Origin: Gyromitra esculenta
Lineage: Eukaryota > Ascomycota > Pezizomycetes > Pezizales > Discinaceae
Assembly (NCBI GenBank): GCA_038503075.1
Contig: JBCAML010000009.1
Span: 930,001-994,000, forward strand
Direction of reading: 5' to 3'
Length of the DNA: 64,000 bases
Shown: positions 9,000 to 20,269 of the stretch, piece after piece
How positions within the stretch are numbered: position 1 is the first letter of the stretch
Layout: every line of letters starts with the position of its first letter
The notes under the pieces: generated by a model
What the model saw: the letters and a program-made list of their open reading frames with translations, nothing else
Database searches by the model: none
Told to the model about the DNA's origin: nothing
Program-made: the position numbers and the translations under genes

Positions 9000-9407
9000 T
9001 TTCATGGATGGTTGTTTGGTTATTGGGTTAGTCGCGTGGATGTTTGGTTGTTTTATTTTGTTGTTATTCTTTATGTTTTCCTTGGTTTCTATTATGATGA
9101 GTTATACGTTTGTCATCGAAAGAACGGAATATGGGTATATAAGCGAAGGGCTGTCCCCTGATGTTGTACTTTTTCTTCTCTTTTCTTTAAGCAACATCTT
9201 CTGTAGTACCCTTCTTTGTATCTTTAGAATACAAACCTCGGTTATATCTCATAACCCTTCACTGTTGCTGTTAATAGGTCGCCTTGACTTATCGCCCTGT
9301 AGAGCCAGTGGAATCTTCGTTCCAACTCTCATCACTTGCTTTCGTTCAAGTAGCACTGCTCACCTTTAGGGATACCAAAGGGCTTGACAAAGACTTGCTC
9401 CTTGAGA
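9000..9407 (+). mobile_element. Solo LTR1a
   Basis: TTTCATGG...CCTTGAGA with perfect TSD CAATC (8995-8999 and 9408-9412). Confidence 0.93.
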
Positions 9408-9412
9408 CAATC

Positions 9413-9904
9413 AGACGTCAATATTGAATGATTTGACTTTAATCTTTCAATTCTAAATTGCAAAGCTCAAAAGCCCTTTACTCTATTTGTTCACATTGGC
9501 CCCTTCACTGTGACATCATAGTCATTTGATAAAGCATTTTGCATCTCCCTCACTAATAGTTTCCAGCTGTGCTCTACCTTACAAGCCTTGTAAACTTACT
9601 TTAGGCAATGTAGATGATAGTGCTAGAGCCATTACTTTGCACATGAAACAGGACATCACTCATGTTGAGTAATACAACTGCTTTGATCCTATGACTTGCT
9701 TGGATCCACCCAATTTAGCTAATACATGTATCATCATGTTAGAATCCTCATCCTTTTCTTTGCTTCTTACAAACTATTTGGAATGAATCACCGGCAATAG
9801 CTGAAGCAGAATGTAATGACATTAATATTTCCTTCATTGTGCACTGGTAACAACATACCTTTGCTAACCACTTCCCCATGTAGCCTTACATGTTTCAATA
9901 TACC
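9413..9904. other. Unassigned sequence, no gene recognised
   Basis: A 490-bp interval with only short, interrupted ORFs on both strands. Some minus-strand stretches look faintly coding, but I cannot assign a family. It may be an older element later split by the flanking LTRs. Confidence 0.5.
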
Positions 9905-10311
9905 TCTTACGGTTGTGTCTCTAGTTAAGCCCTTCAGTATCCCTGAAGGTGAGCAGTGCTACTTAAGCGAGAGAACAATATGTTTTGAAGAGTGCAGTGT
10001 TCCTACAAGTTCTACATGGGGTCTAACACAAGGCGAGTTAAGTGCCGCGTTTTGAGGACAGCAACAGCGAGGGTTCTGAGGTAGAACCAAGATTGTATTA
10101 TAGCAATATAGTAGAAGTGTAACGAGAAGGTTGCTTAAAAGAAGAAGAAGACGAAGACAGAGAACAACCGAAATCCTTCGCTTAAATACCCCGCTTTTCA
10201 TAGTAGTAATTATCTGACAACAACCGAAACACAAAGACATTATATTCCTAACTGAAACCATTGCAACCAACACATTTATCCTTGACCCATCACTTGCCTC
10301 CATCCGTGAAA
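9905..10311 (-). mobile_element. Solo LTR1b
   Basis: TCTTACGG...CATCCGTGAAA with perfect TSD ATACC (9900-9904 and 10312-10316). Confidence 0.93.
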
Positions 10312-10331
10312 ATACCCCCCCATTAAGAAAT

Positions 10332-11262
10332 TGAAAGACCGGTACTTCTTACTGCACAGGAAATCTCCAAGAAGCTTTAGATAACAATCTAGATGCTATA
10401 ACCTGCCCGGTTGCTATCCGTAACACAATACATAGGGGCAAGTCCTAACTGCTTCTTATGAATCACTGAAATATAACCTTAGGGTTCAAAGTAGGGATCG
10501 AGCACAGTTCCGTAAAGAACTTCCAATAGTAAGGTTTTAATAACTAACGCTGAAGGGCCAAGGCCTTGCTAAGCGAGATAAAAGTAATTCACAAGTAAAA
10601 GAGTAAATTGCACGGAAATGATTTTGCTAGAAACAATATAATATTGGTAAGGCTTGTTCTTCTTTGCTAATAATCCGATTCAGAGTTTACATCCACTGCG
10701 AGAGTATTTATAATGCCTCCTCTCTACTATGTTTGGGTATAGTGTAGTGTAGAGGCGCTAACTACTATGACAACATGAAACCACTTCGCCTTATCTCCAT
10801 GCCCGATACCCCATTGAGTTCCCTGGCCCCGATCCGCGATTCTCCGAGCAGTATGCATGTCGGTAACACGGGAGTTACGTATTCGTCTTCATTGCGTTCG
10901 TCTCTTCGAGACAATCATTTCGCCTATCCGAATCGTTGCGTAGCATTGCGTTCTCTTATCTTTGTCAGTCTGTAACTCCACCAGTTTTGGTCTGATTTGC
11001 AATCCATTTGAACCACAGCGAAGCCAGACACTTCCCCCACATACCCTCCGGGTCCCATTCCGCCGGACGGTTTTGCTTGACGGCCTAGGGGTTACTTTTG
11101 CCCTCCGGGACAGGTCTTTTCTGGTGCTGTCCCCCCTTCTCCAAATACTATACCTACTGGAAGGATTGGAGGCAGGGTAACAGGCTCCAGTCCTGATCCG
11201 GAAGGTGCTAAAGTAGGGTAACTCCAGGGCCAGGAACTCCTTCAAATAGTACAGGTATAACA
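10332..11262 (-). mobile_element. Solo LTR2 (copy A)
   Basis: 931 bp, TGAAAGACC...GGTATAACA, TSD GAAAT (10327-10331 and 11263-11267). A TATAAATA box on the minus strand near 10705-10712 gives its orientation. It is closely similar to copy B (45632-46575); the part corresponding to the leader ORF of copies C and D is absent. The ORFs at 10775-11299 are LTR sequence. Confidence 0.9.
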
Positions 11263-11850
11263 GAAATCCTGTTTTTGAGGCTGCTCTACACTCGGTCATA
11301 AGTAATTTATATCTGTGTGAAATTCACAATTCAAGTACCTTGCACATTCTTCCCAACAAGCTTGTCAATCCTTCCATTCTGCACACTTTTCCATTGATCT
11401 CATTTCCCTTCAGGAACCACCTTTCAACAACTTGCTTTCTTCAATAATATAGGGATAATACAGTAGGTTTGTGTTCAATATGCCCATTCATTTTACTTTT
11501 GTTGGTCAAGTCATGTCCGTGACTGGAATGGGAGCCTTCAAAACTGCCAGAATAGCACATGAAGACAGCGAGGAGAGTATGGATGAGGTAGGAATCAAAT
11601 ATTACCAGAATGCAGAGAACACCCTATGCCCTGATCATCACCATCTCTTCAATGGAAATGTAATTTTTCTCCCTTCATCTAATCCAAAGGTAATTGCCAG
11701 GCACCCCCTATATGTTTTCGCTGATGAATGTTACTTATAAATGATTTTGCAGTACACACTTGTCCACAATGTGGAAGTCTCTCTTAGAGGTTCAAGTCAG
11801 GGGCATATTTCCAATGATCCCTATTGTACCGCAACTGTTACCATGCTATC

Positions 11851-12258
11851 TCTCAAGGTTGAGTTCCTCGCTAAGCCCTTCTGTATCCCAGAAGGTGAGC
11901 AGAGCTACTTAAGCGAGGTATCAACACGTTTCGAAGAGTGCGATGTTTCTACAGGTTCTACGTGAGGGTCTATCTCGAGATGAGACAAGTGCAGCGAAGT
12001 AAACAGCAACAGCGAGGGTTCTGAGGTAGAACCGGGATAGTATTGAATGAATACAGCAGAAGTGAAATGAGAACGTTGCTTAAGAAAAGAAGAAGAAGAA
12101 GACAAAGAGCAAACAAAATCCATCCCTTAAATACCCCGCTTTCCGTACCACAACCAATACCCGGCAACAACCAAAACACAAAGACATTATAACCAACTTC
12201 TAACTTCTCCGCGCCCATCAAGTCCAACCCTAATCTACTTCGCGACCTTTATCCATGA
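11851..12258 (-). mobile_element. Solo LTR1b
   Basis: TCTCAAGG...TATCCATGAAA with perfect TSD CTATC (11846-11850 and 12259-12263). Confidence 0.92.
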
Positions 12259-12319
12259 AACTATCAGATCTGGAAAATATGGGCGATTCAGCCCTCTCTC
12301 ACTTTCAATGACAAATGTA

Positions 12320-13111
12320 ATTCACAGATTAAGATTAGGGATGGGGTCAGGGTATGGCTTGATGGTTGTGGCGGATTTCGGGTCTGTTGGATAATGTCTT
12401 TGTGTTTCGGTTGTTGTCAGGTATTTAAGTGGTGGATTTCGTTCGTTCTTTGTCTTCTTCTTCTTCTTTCTGTAAGCAACATTCTCGCTACCTTCTACTG
12501 TACCTATTAGAATACTATCTCGGTTCTACCTCTGAACCCCGCTGTTGCTGTTTACCACGCTGCTCTTATCTTGCCTTGAGATAGACCCTTCGTAGAACTT
12601 GTAGTAACACTGCATTCTTCAAACGTGTTGTTACCTCGGTTAAGTAGCACTACTCACCTTCAGGGATACTGATCTCAAGGAGCGGGATTCTCGTCAAGCT
12701 CTCAGGTATCCCCCGAGATAAGCAGTGCTACTTGAACGAGAAACCAACGACAGGAGGGTGCGCGGGGATTCTACAGGCTCTACTAATGGTTCAAGTTATG
12801 ATGACTTGAAGACGGCGACAGTGAAAGATTACGAGATGCAATCTGGAGTTGTATTTGTAAGATACAGTGAGTGTACAATAGAAAACGTTGCTTAAAGAAA
12901 GAAGAAGGAAAAGTACAAGATGAGGGCAGTCCCTTCGCTTATATACCATGTTCCAACCCTTTCGATGACAAAGACATGACTCATTGTAACGAGAAACTCA
13001 TGGAAACACAAAGAACAACAACGAAATCCAACAACCCTGTACCCATGTACCTAACCGATCAACATAACAACCATCCATGAAAACTGAAGGGCTTATGACT
13101 CAACTGTGAGA
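12320..13111 (+). mobile_element. Solo LTR1b interrupted by another LTR1
   Basis: Starts ATTCACAG (decayed TTTCACGG) and ends CTGTGAGA, with TSD ATGTA (12315-12319 and 13112-13116). A minus-strand LTR1a at 12673-13082 splits it inside the GGATA hairpin region. Confidence 0.85.
12673..13082 (-). mobile_element. LTR1a nested in LTR1b
   Basis: TCTCAAGG...CATCCATGAAA with TSD ACTGA (12668-12672 and 13083-13087) within the outer LTR. Confidence 0.93.
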
Positions 13112-14104
13112 ATGTATCAGTATACAAGTGACACTCGTGAAGATATTGCAGTATGTTTTGCACACATTTAATTAATCTCACCTTTGCTAATAGTAACAGT
13201 GTTTATTAACCTTTTTGGTTGATATGAAAGTTCCTCTATTCACCAAACTGGCAAACTATCTTCATTCAGGGAAGACTTTGGATATCTCATTCCACTATAT
13301 TTATGAAATTGATGGTGACCGTGGTATGCAGTGTTCAACTAAAACATAACTTTAATATCAAGGAAAAGACTGACAAAAGTAATGGAAAGCTTATGGTTTT
13401 GCTTTAGCTATTAACTTCACTTGTGAGGCAATACCCAAAGATGATAAAGCGTCATTTTTCAGTCTCTCAAGCCCAAATGTAAGGTTTTGTTAGGACCAGT
13501 TAGGTCATCAGCAAGTCCATCAAAAATCATCAAATTGAAACCTGGGGTTGAGGCCAAGAGCACCCTCCAAAGCTCACCTGCCACAAAGCCATCAAGTCTT
13601 GGCAGGAGACTGTTCGCACCAACTCGTATGTATTTTGATACCATTATTGGATTTCCTAAAATCTGTTAAAATAATAAACTAATGTTTTGCGGTAATTCAG
13701 ATCCTGTTCATAACCAATGAAATGCTGGTGTTGATGATTGGAATAAATTATCAGAGACACTGCGAGCACCCAAGCCCAGTCGCATCTCAGCTCAGGATGT
13801 AGCAAGTCCCAGTTGTCCACCAACCCCGGTAGAAGAAATAGACATGCTGGATACGTCTGATGAAGAGGATGAATTAGCATACGGTGCAGCTGTTCAGATG
13901 GATAAATCTAAGGGAAAAGGAAAAGCGAAAGGCAAGGGACATGTAGGGACTGGGAGATGACTATTTTGGGTTGTTTGTTGTGGGCGCAGGAGTGGAAGCT
14001 GCTGTTGGAATGTTTTGATTTCTTTTTTTGATTGTTTGTTTTGATGGAGGGCTCGGATAATAGCTGACTCTATGGTTTGATTATATCTCTTAGTGGTTTA
14101 AATA

Positions 14105-14592
14105 ATGAGTTTCCTTTTTCGCTATTACATACCTCAACATCGTGCCATTGATGAATCACATGACAACATAGTCAATAATAGCCATTTCAAGTTTCCTCAA
14201 CTGCTTTCAGTTCCTAGTGACATGCAGCTTGAATCATCAGGCGAACTGTTCTCAACTTTTAGTTTCATCCAACAAACCAATCAAGCTTCACGCAAAGCTA
14301 TACCTGCTCTAATATCCCATCCTGCAACAATACCTTCAAGATCAAGATCTCCACTCCATACATTTGCACCTGAACCATTCATACCAAGAAGTGCCTCTTT
14401 CAAAAGACTTTTGCTCAAATGGCGTTCAACCTATGACAATCACTTTCCTGCAACTCCTTGTGCGTTTTGTGCCATAGTGCTTCTTCCTTGTCATGTGAAC
14501 TGGATCAACATGTACCCTGATTACACCTACCCATTATCAACTAAATTCAATTTGTCACCAATCCAACATTAAAAGTAGGAGCATCTACAGGT
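14105..14592 (+). pseudogene. Helitron Rep-helicase, N-terminal segment
   Basis: First recognisable part of a Helitron RepHel gene. It includes a Cys motif, CAFCAIVLLPCHVNW, typical of the N-terminal region of fungal Helitron proteins. The true start may lie upstream. The open frame stops at 14572, and LTR3 is inserted at 14593. Segments at 15326, 16287, 18050, 19614, 26264, 27308, 36072 and 37679 follow in order on the same strand. Confidence 0.6.
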
Positions 14593-15325
14593 TGTAACGG
14601 GGGTAGTTCTACTGCTCTGTAGTGGGAATAGGTATAGGAATACGGCCGTTGCAAATACTAAATCAGGTTGAGATGTTAAGAGTATTTCGTGCAAGATACT
14701 CAATAATCTTAAGGGCTCTACTCGGTAGTAATCTGTCTGATGAGACTGGGAAGAAGAGCAACAGGTGTCGGGGTCATGCACTATCTTTATAGTGCTGCTG
14801 ACTCGCCGTCCTCTTTCTGTTCTACTCTGCTGGGGGCCTGTTGGGACCCTGAGAACATGCCAAGATATTGCGAGCGGGGCACCTCAGGATTCAGCTAATG
14901 ATTACTTCAGCGCTCTCCGACACTCCTCGGTTGTTCTGTCCAGTTAGACCTTCTTGATCCGCCAGCTGCATGCCATGCCTATGCTGGATGTAGGAATCGG
15001 CGCTGATCAGTCTACTGTTGCATGTGAGGTGTCCTGCACTTAATAGATTCCCTATTGCCGCACCAGTGGCTCTGGGCCGCTAGTATATGCATAGATGGAT
15101 TGGAAACGCCACCACAGGAGCTTCCTGTGTTTGGTATCACCGGGGATATATCATTGGCTCGTCAACTAATGTTATTCTCGCTGCTTCCACTCCATCGGAA
15201 CAGCAGGGTAGCAGGTATCCTCTAACATGTGGTAGCTACACCACTCATGCTGATCCTTACTACCTCTCTGCTTGCCCGGTGCTATTATGCTTCACTGCAG
15301 GTAATGGTATTGTAGATCCGTTACA
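14593..15325 (-). mobile_element. Solo LTR3
   Basis: TGTAACGG...CCGTTACA, 733 bp, with TSD CAGGT (14588-14592 and 15326-15330). A TATAAAG box on the minus strand gives the orientation. Confidence 0.92.
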
Positions 15326-15548
15326 CAGGTAGCTGTTTGCACTCACTGTAAGACCAGCCCAGTTTCACCTCCAAATATTGAGCCATGACTTGAAGAGTTG
15401 ATAAGTTTGCCTCAACGATCTCGTGTCTATCTCAGCCCAAACCCTCTACAAAGCAGTTTGGGAAGAACGGTCAGCCATCGAGAGCGTATAAACCCTTATG
15501 CCACTTGTCGAACAGTCACAGGTAAGTGCGCAAAATCAATGTAATATT
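15326..15548 (+). pseudogene. Helitron Rep-helicase, segment 2
   Basis: Contains LPQRSRVYLSPNPLYKAVWE, a conserved block in the region before the Rep domain of Helitron proteins, then stops. Bounded by two LTR3 insertions. Confidence 0.55.
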
Positions 15549-16286
15549 TGTAACGGGGGTAGCCCTACTGCTTTATAGTGGGAATAGGTATAAGGATACA
15601 GCTGTTGCAAATACTGGAAATCAGGTTGAGATGTTAAGAGTATTTTCATACAAGGTACTCAATAATCTTAAAGGCTCTACTCAGTAGTATTCTGCCTGAT
15701 GAGACTGAGAAAAAAGAGCAACAGGTGGCGGGGTCATACACTATCTTTACAGTGTTGCTGACTGGCTGTCCTCTTTCTGTTCTACTCTGCTGGGGACCCG
15801 TCAAGACCCTGAGAACATGCCAAGCTATTGCGGGCGGGGCACCTCAGGATTCAGCTAATTATCACTTCTGAGCTCTCTGGCACTCCTCGGTTGTTCTGTC
15901 CAGTCAGACCTTCTAGATCCACCAGCTGCATGCCATGCCTCTGCTGGATGCAGGAATTGATGCAGATCAGTCTATTGTTGCATGTGAGGTGTCCTGCATT
16001 TAATAGATTTCCTATTGCCGCACCAATGGCTCTGGGCCGCTGGTACATGCACAGATGAATTGGGAACACCACCACAGGAGCTTCCTGTGTTTTGGTATCA
16101 CTGGAGATATGTCTTTGACTTGTCAGCTGATGCTATTCTCGCTGGTTCTGCTCCATCGAAACAGCAGAGTAGCAGGTATCCTCTAGCATGTGGTAGCTAC
16201 ACCACTCATGCTGATCCTTACTACCTCTTTGCTTGCCCGGTACTATTATGCCTCACTGCAGGTAACGGTATTGTAGATCCGTTACA
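15549..16286 (-). mobile_element. Solo LTR3
   Basis: TGTAACGG...CCGTTACA, 738 bp, with TSD ATATT (15544-15548 and 16287-16291). Confidence 0.92.
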
Positions 16287-16603
16287 ATATTGATTTACTA
16301 ACATGCATATGGGAAAAAGGTAAAATTGGACTCACTAAGAACCACAGAGCAGTTGCTCTTTATAGTGGTTGTCTTGGTACATTTCTTGAAAGTTCTTCCA
16401 ATCGATTGGATGTAGGACATTATGTGGAGCATCTAGAACGGTGCCGTCTGTGGCTCATTGAGAACAACCCTTTGTTCCAGCGATATGATGTCCATGCAGA
16501 GCTACAGCTCCATCCTTTGAAAACTGTGTCAATCTCTACTCAGATTGTCAACGAGGAAACCAGACCTACATCAGGAAAAGTCAAAAAATGTCCCTGAGAG
16601 TAT
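16287..16603 (+). pseudogene. Helitron Rep-helicase, segment 3
   Basis: Encodes GKIGLTKNHRAVALYSGCLG and, in the next open stretch, HYVEHLERCRLWLIENNPLF, matching the GxiGL...YYGxLG and WLxxNN blocks before the Rep domain. LTR1 is inserted at its end. Confidence 0.6.
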
Positions 16604-17012
16604 TTTCACGGATGGACTCGGGTAATAAGGTTATGGTTCTGTTAAGGGAAGCGTTAAATTATGAGTGGTTGATATAATGTCTTTGTTGTTCAGTTAGACT
16701 TCGGTAATGGGTTATCGGAAGTAAAGTGGGGTAGTTAAGGGATGGATTTTGGTTGTTTTTGTTGTCTTCTTTCCTTCTTCAAGCAATGTTCTCATTTACC
16801 TTCTGCTGTATTGCTTGAATACAATCTCGGTTCCACCTCAAAACCCTCGCTGTCACTGTCTCACTTACACTGCACTTAACTTGTCTGGTGTTAAAACCCT
16901 TCATAGAACTTGTAGAAACCTCGCACTCTTTGAATGTGTTAGTACCTCACCTAAGTCTCACTGCTCACCTTCAGGGATACAGAAGGGCTTAATGAGGGAC
17001 TGAACTGTGAGA
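16604..17012 (+). mobile_element. Solo LTR1b
   Basis: TTTCACGG...CTGTGAGA with TSD AGTAT (16599-16603 and 17013-17017). Confidence 0.93.
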
Positions 17013-17017
17013 AGTAT

Positions 17018-18040
17018 CTGGGAGTATCAGGGACAGCCGGACCCGATTTGACCACCACCTGATCCCGGGGTTTTTTGGTATGGGTCCCTGGGTGTCCCGT
17101 GGGACTCCCGGGAGCACATGCTTTTGTCCCAGGGAGAGCTCTGGCACTGCTAAGTGACTAGTCATAGTTACCCTACCTACACCTAAAGCTTCTACATCTT
17201 GTTCATATGGTATCATGAATGCCGCAATCGGCGAATTATCTTTATTAATCTATGTACAAAAGCTCTCTATATACACACTAAAATAAGCCGCTCCTGGCGG
17301 GGCGGAGGCGCAGGAATCTCCTGCTGCTGGCGGAGGCGCTGGAGGTTCCTGCTGCTGGCGGAGGCGGAGGCGCTGGAGGCTCCCGCTGCTGGCGGGGGCG
17401 GAGGAAGTTGCTGCTGGCGCGGGGGAGAATCCTGCTGCAGGCGGGGGCGGAGGAAGCTGCTGCTGGTGGAGTCGTGTAAGCTGCTGCTGCTAGCGAGGAC
17501 AGAGGAACCCGCTGCTAGCGGATCCTGCTGCTGCAGGCGGAGGCGCAGGAACCTGCTATTGGCGGACCCTGCTGCTGCTGGCGGAGGCGGAGGCGCAGGA
17601 AGCTCCTGCTGCTGGCGGAACCTGCTGCTGCTTGTGGGGGCGGATCCCGCTGCTGCTGGCGGGGGCGAAGGAAGCTGCTGCTGGTGGAGTCGTGGAAGCT
17701 GCTGCTGCTGCTGCTGGCGGATCTTGCTGCTGCTGACGGGGGCGGAGGAACCTGCAGCCCCTGCTGCTGGTAGGGGAAGTTGCCCTTGCTGCTGTTGGGC
17801 GTCGATGTTGCTGTTTGAGATGTGCTGAAAACGACGCGTTTTCATAACAAACAGAATAGGCCAGATAACTATCAGTTAGTAGGGTTAGGGTTCATGGTCC
17901 ACCAAGACCCTCCTGGGACTTGGTCCTTTGGTCCTGGGACGCTCCTGGGGCCATGCACATGGGCCCAGGGTCTCCCAGAAGTCAGGTCATCCCATGGGAC
18001 CAATATACTTTGCTGGTGTATGTATTACCCAGATCTCATC
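17018..18040 (-). other. GC-rich insert of unknown type in the Helitron
   Basis: This kilobase interrupts the Helitron coding order and is unlike it in composition. The outer parts are GGGACC/CCTGGG-rich. The centre is a triplet repeat. On the minus strand it carries a 192-codon ORF (17845-17267) rich in Gln, Pro and Ala, beginning MKTRRFQHISNSNI, with AATAAA about 35 bp after its stop. No clear TIR, LTR or TSD was found and both limits are approximate. It could be a fragment of another element or a captured gene piece. Confidence 0.4.
17290..17790. repeat. Imperfect CTG/GGCGGAG triplet repeat
   Basis: About 500 bp of CTGCTG and GGCGGAGGCG units. It gives long ORFs in several frames on both strands: Gln/Pro/Ala-rich on minus, Leu/Cys/Gly-rich on plus. 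At most the minus frame is plausible as protein. Confidence 0.85.
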
Positions 18041-18049
18041 ATGAACTCA

Positions 18050-19202
18050 TTTGAATATCTCCCTCAAACAGCCAACGAAGATCACCGTGGATTTCACCTG
18101 CCAGTTGGATCAATGCCTTATCCGGATTCTGTACATCATAATCTATCAATATCCCGCCCAGATCCTGCTCTTGAACTGCTTCTCTTCCAGTTTTATATCC
18201 ACGGGGCCAAGGGCAGTAGACATGGCAATTCAAAGCCACCCACATACCCTACCACAATACACATCTTGCTGACACCAAACTAAAATTGAATTGTGTTGTG
18301 TCTCATTTCCGGGATGACCATTATTGGCCTGCTTGGATATACATGGAGATTGAAGCTGCTCATATCTTCCAAAACACTGCTAGATTAATCAAAAGTCAGG
18401 CACAACGCTCAACTGATCAACGCTATACCAGCTCCCAGCTTCTTCAACCTAGTCAGTATGGTCATTGGTCAGTTGTCAATGAAGAACTTACCACCACCAT
18501 TCCAAAGTTCATTTGTACTGGTGACACCTTTTTCATTGAAGCTAAAGCCAAGACCCATTGCATGCTTCAATCTTTTGGTATTCCAATTCTCTTCATCACA
18601 ACAACTTCCTCCAAGCGCTGACCTCAATATCAGGACATTCTGCAGGTTTCAGGCAATCAGGACACACTTCCATCAAATAGGCCTTGGGATGCGGTTCAAT
18701 ACTATTATGAACGTTGGCATTGGCTCAAAGCTTCATATCTCAGGGCACCTGTTGTTTCTGGGTTTGGATGCTTGCAAGAGTTAATTGAACGTCGTGAGTT
18801 CCAACTCAGAGGTGCAATTCACACGCACTCATTATTGTGGACTGAGAAAGCACAGCATGAATTGATTGAACTGAACTTTATTTGAGCAGATGTTCCTGAT
18901 TCTATCAAGGAGGTTGAATTGTATTGACTGGTCATGATGCACCAGATTCACCGCTGCGGCAAACACCTTTGGGGAGGTGGTGAAGGCTCATCTGGTCCTT
19001 GCCGCAAGGGATTTCCTGTTGAGCTTTCTTCAGCCACCTACCAGAAACCAGGAAAAATCAGGTACACTTATCACAGATTAACACAAGCTGATCAATATGT
19101 TGTCCCTTAGTCCCCACACTTGCTTCTCCTCAGGCAAGAACATTGCAATGTTCAATACTACATCTCTAGTGGTTTGACAAAATACATATCAAAGTATGTT
19201 AC
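18050..19202 (+). pseudogene. Helitron Rep (HUH nuclease) domain remnant
   Basis: After segments resembling the pre-Rep region (LNCVVSHFRDDHYWPAWIYM), a frame near 18700-18840 reads HWLKASYLRAPVVSGFGCLQ and then EFQLRGAIHTHSLLW, the Helitron HUH region (H-T-H). Near 19160-19197 it reads YISSGLTKYISKY, the tyrosine/lysine motif. Rep would nick and rejoin single strands during rolling-circle transposition. Several stops and frame changes show it is dead. LTR1 is inserted right after KYV. Confidence 0.7.
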
Positions 19203-19613
19203 TTTCACGGATGAGGTTGAATGATGGGTTAGGGTTAGGCAAAGGGTTGCAACAAGTTATGAAGGTCAGGAAATAATGTATTTGTTTTTCGGCTACTTTT
19301 CGGTTATGAGTCAGGGAAGGAAAGCGGGGTATAAAAGGAATGGGTTTATTGGGATTCTCGTTGTTCTTCTTTTTTCTCTCCTTAAGCAACGTTCTCGTTT
19401 ACTTCTATCAGTATTACTTCAATACCATCTTGGTTCTACCTCAGAACCCTTGCAGTCGCTGCTCTCTTCGCTGCACTTATCTCCCTCGAGATAGACCCCT
19501 ATGTAGGACCTGTAGAAACATTGCACCCGTCGAACGTGTTAGATTTCTCACTCAAGTAGCACTGCTCATCTTCAGGGATACTGAAGGGCTTAGTGAGGGG
19601 CCTAACTGTGAGA
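19203..19613 (+). mobile_element. Solo LTR1b
   Basis: TTTCACGG...CTGTGAGA. The flanks GTTAC and GTTAT differ by one transition. Removing it rejoins the Helitron frame as KYVIKAEPKS. Confidence 0.9.
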
Positions 19614-19805
19614 GTTATCAAAGCTGAACCTAAATCATTGGTCAACATCTATAGCGAGAACCAAACAGCTTCACATCTGTTAGCCCGCAGAATGGGTTCA
19701 ATGGAGGTAATGGTACTTCTTCTAAGTTTCCCTATTTTCCAAATGACAAGCGCTTGTATGTATCTGCCAACAGCAATGCCCTCGGAAAGAGTTGCAGTAG
19801 TTAAA
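19614..19805 (+). pseudogene. Helitron Rep-helicase, segment after the Rep domain
   Basis: Open frame with KAEPKSLVNIYSENQTASHL, RRMGSMEVMVLLL and TAMPSERVAVVK, the linker between Rep and helicase. It is cut by Gypsy-2 at GTTAAA. Joined to 26264 it reads VVKPTWLLESQGDENIVYY in frame. Confidence 0.75.
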
Positions 19806-20222
19806 TTTCACGGATGAAACTGGGTAATGGGTTAAGATGAAGTCGTTGTTAGTAATGAAGGGTTGTGGGGATATAATGGCTTTGTTGTTCGGTTGTTTTT
19901 CGGTTATTGATTAGGGTGTTGATTGTGTCACGGGAAAGCGGGGTATTTAAGTGAAGGATTTTGGTTGTTCTTGTTTTCTTTCCTCTTCTTTCCTTAAGCA
20001 ACGTTCTTGTTACCTTCTGCTGTAACTGTCAAATACCATCTCGGTTCTACCTCAGAACCCTCACTGTCGCTGTCTACCTCGCTGCATCTATCTCGCCTTG
20101 AGATAGACCGTCGTAGAACTTGTAGAAACGCTGCGCTCTTTGAACGTGTTGTACCCTTGCTTAAGTAGCACTGCTCACCTTCAGGGATACTGAAGGGCTT
20201 AACTCAAAGCTCAACCGTGAGA
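19806..20222 (+). repeat. Gypsy-2 5' LTR (LTR1b)
   Basis: TTTCACGG...CCGTGAGA. Contains TATTTAAG, a CT-rich tract, AAGCAACGT, and R-U5 hairpins at 20043-20059, 20088-20106 and 20178-20196. Confidence 0.95.
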
Positions 20223-20269
20223 TTACGTTGCTTCCTCCATCTACACCTTCTACCCCAAAGCGCCCCCTC

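Larger units (their letters stand above)
11471..13960 (+). pseudogene. Broken intron-containing gene of unknown function, upstream of the Helitron
   Basis: Exon-like segments on one strand: 11480-11690 (FTFVGQVMSVTGMGAFKTAR...), a likely intron 11691-11750 (GTAATT...TTGCAG), 11751-11850 (TLVHNVEVSLRGSSQGHI), then pieces after LTR insertions at 11851 and 12320 including MKVPLFTKLANYLHSG (near 13225) and FALAINFTCEAIPKDDKASF (near 13395), a likely intron about 13627-13701 (GTATGT...TTCAG), and a final part with an acidic then Lys/Gly-rich tail (DTSDEEDELAYGA, KGKGKAKGKG) ending TGA at 13958-13960. There are in-frame stops. The beta-rich start and charged tail suggest a nuclear nucleic-acid-binding protein, but I do not recognise the family. 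It ends about 145 bp before the Helitron gene on the same strand and may belong to it. Confidence 0.4.

Noticed and set aside
10775..11299. ORFs in 10775-11299 and the matching region 46189-46622
   Set aside because: They belong to LTR2 copies A and B. They are open by chance and are disrupted between the two copies.
17199..17280. Copia-type primer-binding site (TATGGTATCATGAA resembles TATGGTATCAGAGC)
   Set aside because: Only a partial match, with no copia coding sequence and no LTR pair around it.
17199..17828. Plus-strand ORF rich in Gly, Cys and Leu over the triplet repeat
   Set aside because: Low-complexity shadow of the CTG/GGC repeat. The minus frame is more plausible because of its start and nearby AATAAA.
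19215..19245. Telomere-like GGGTTAGGGTTAGG
   Set aside because: Two units only, and the motif is a common part of LTR1b U3 (also at 37300, 42380 and 52240).
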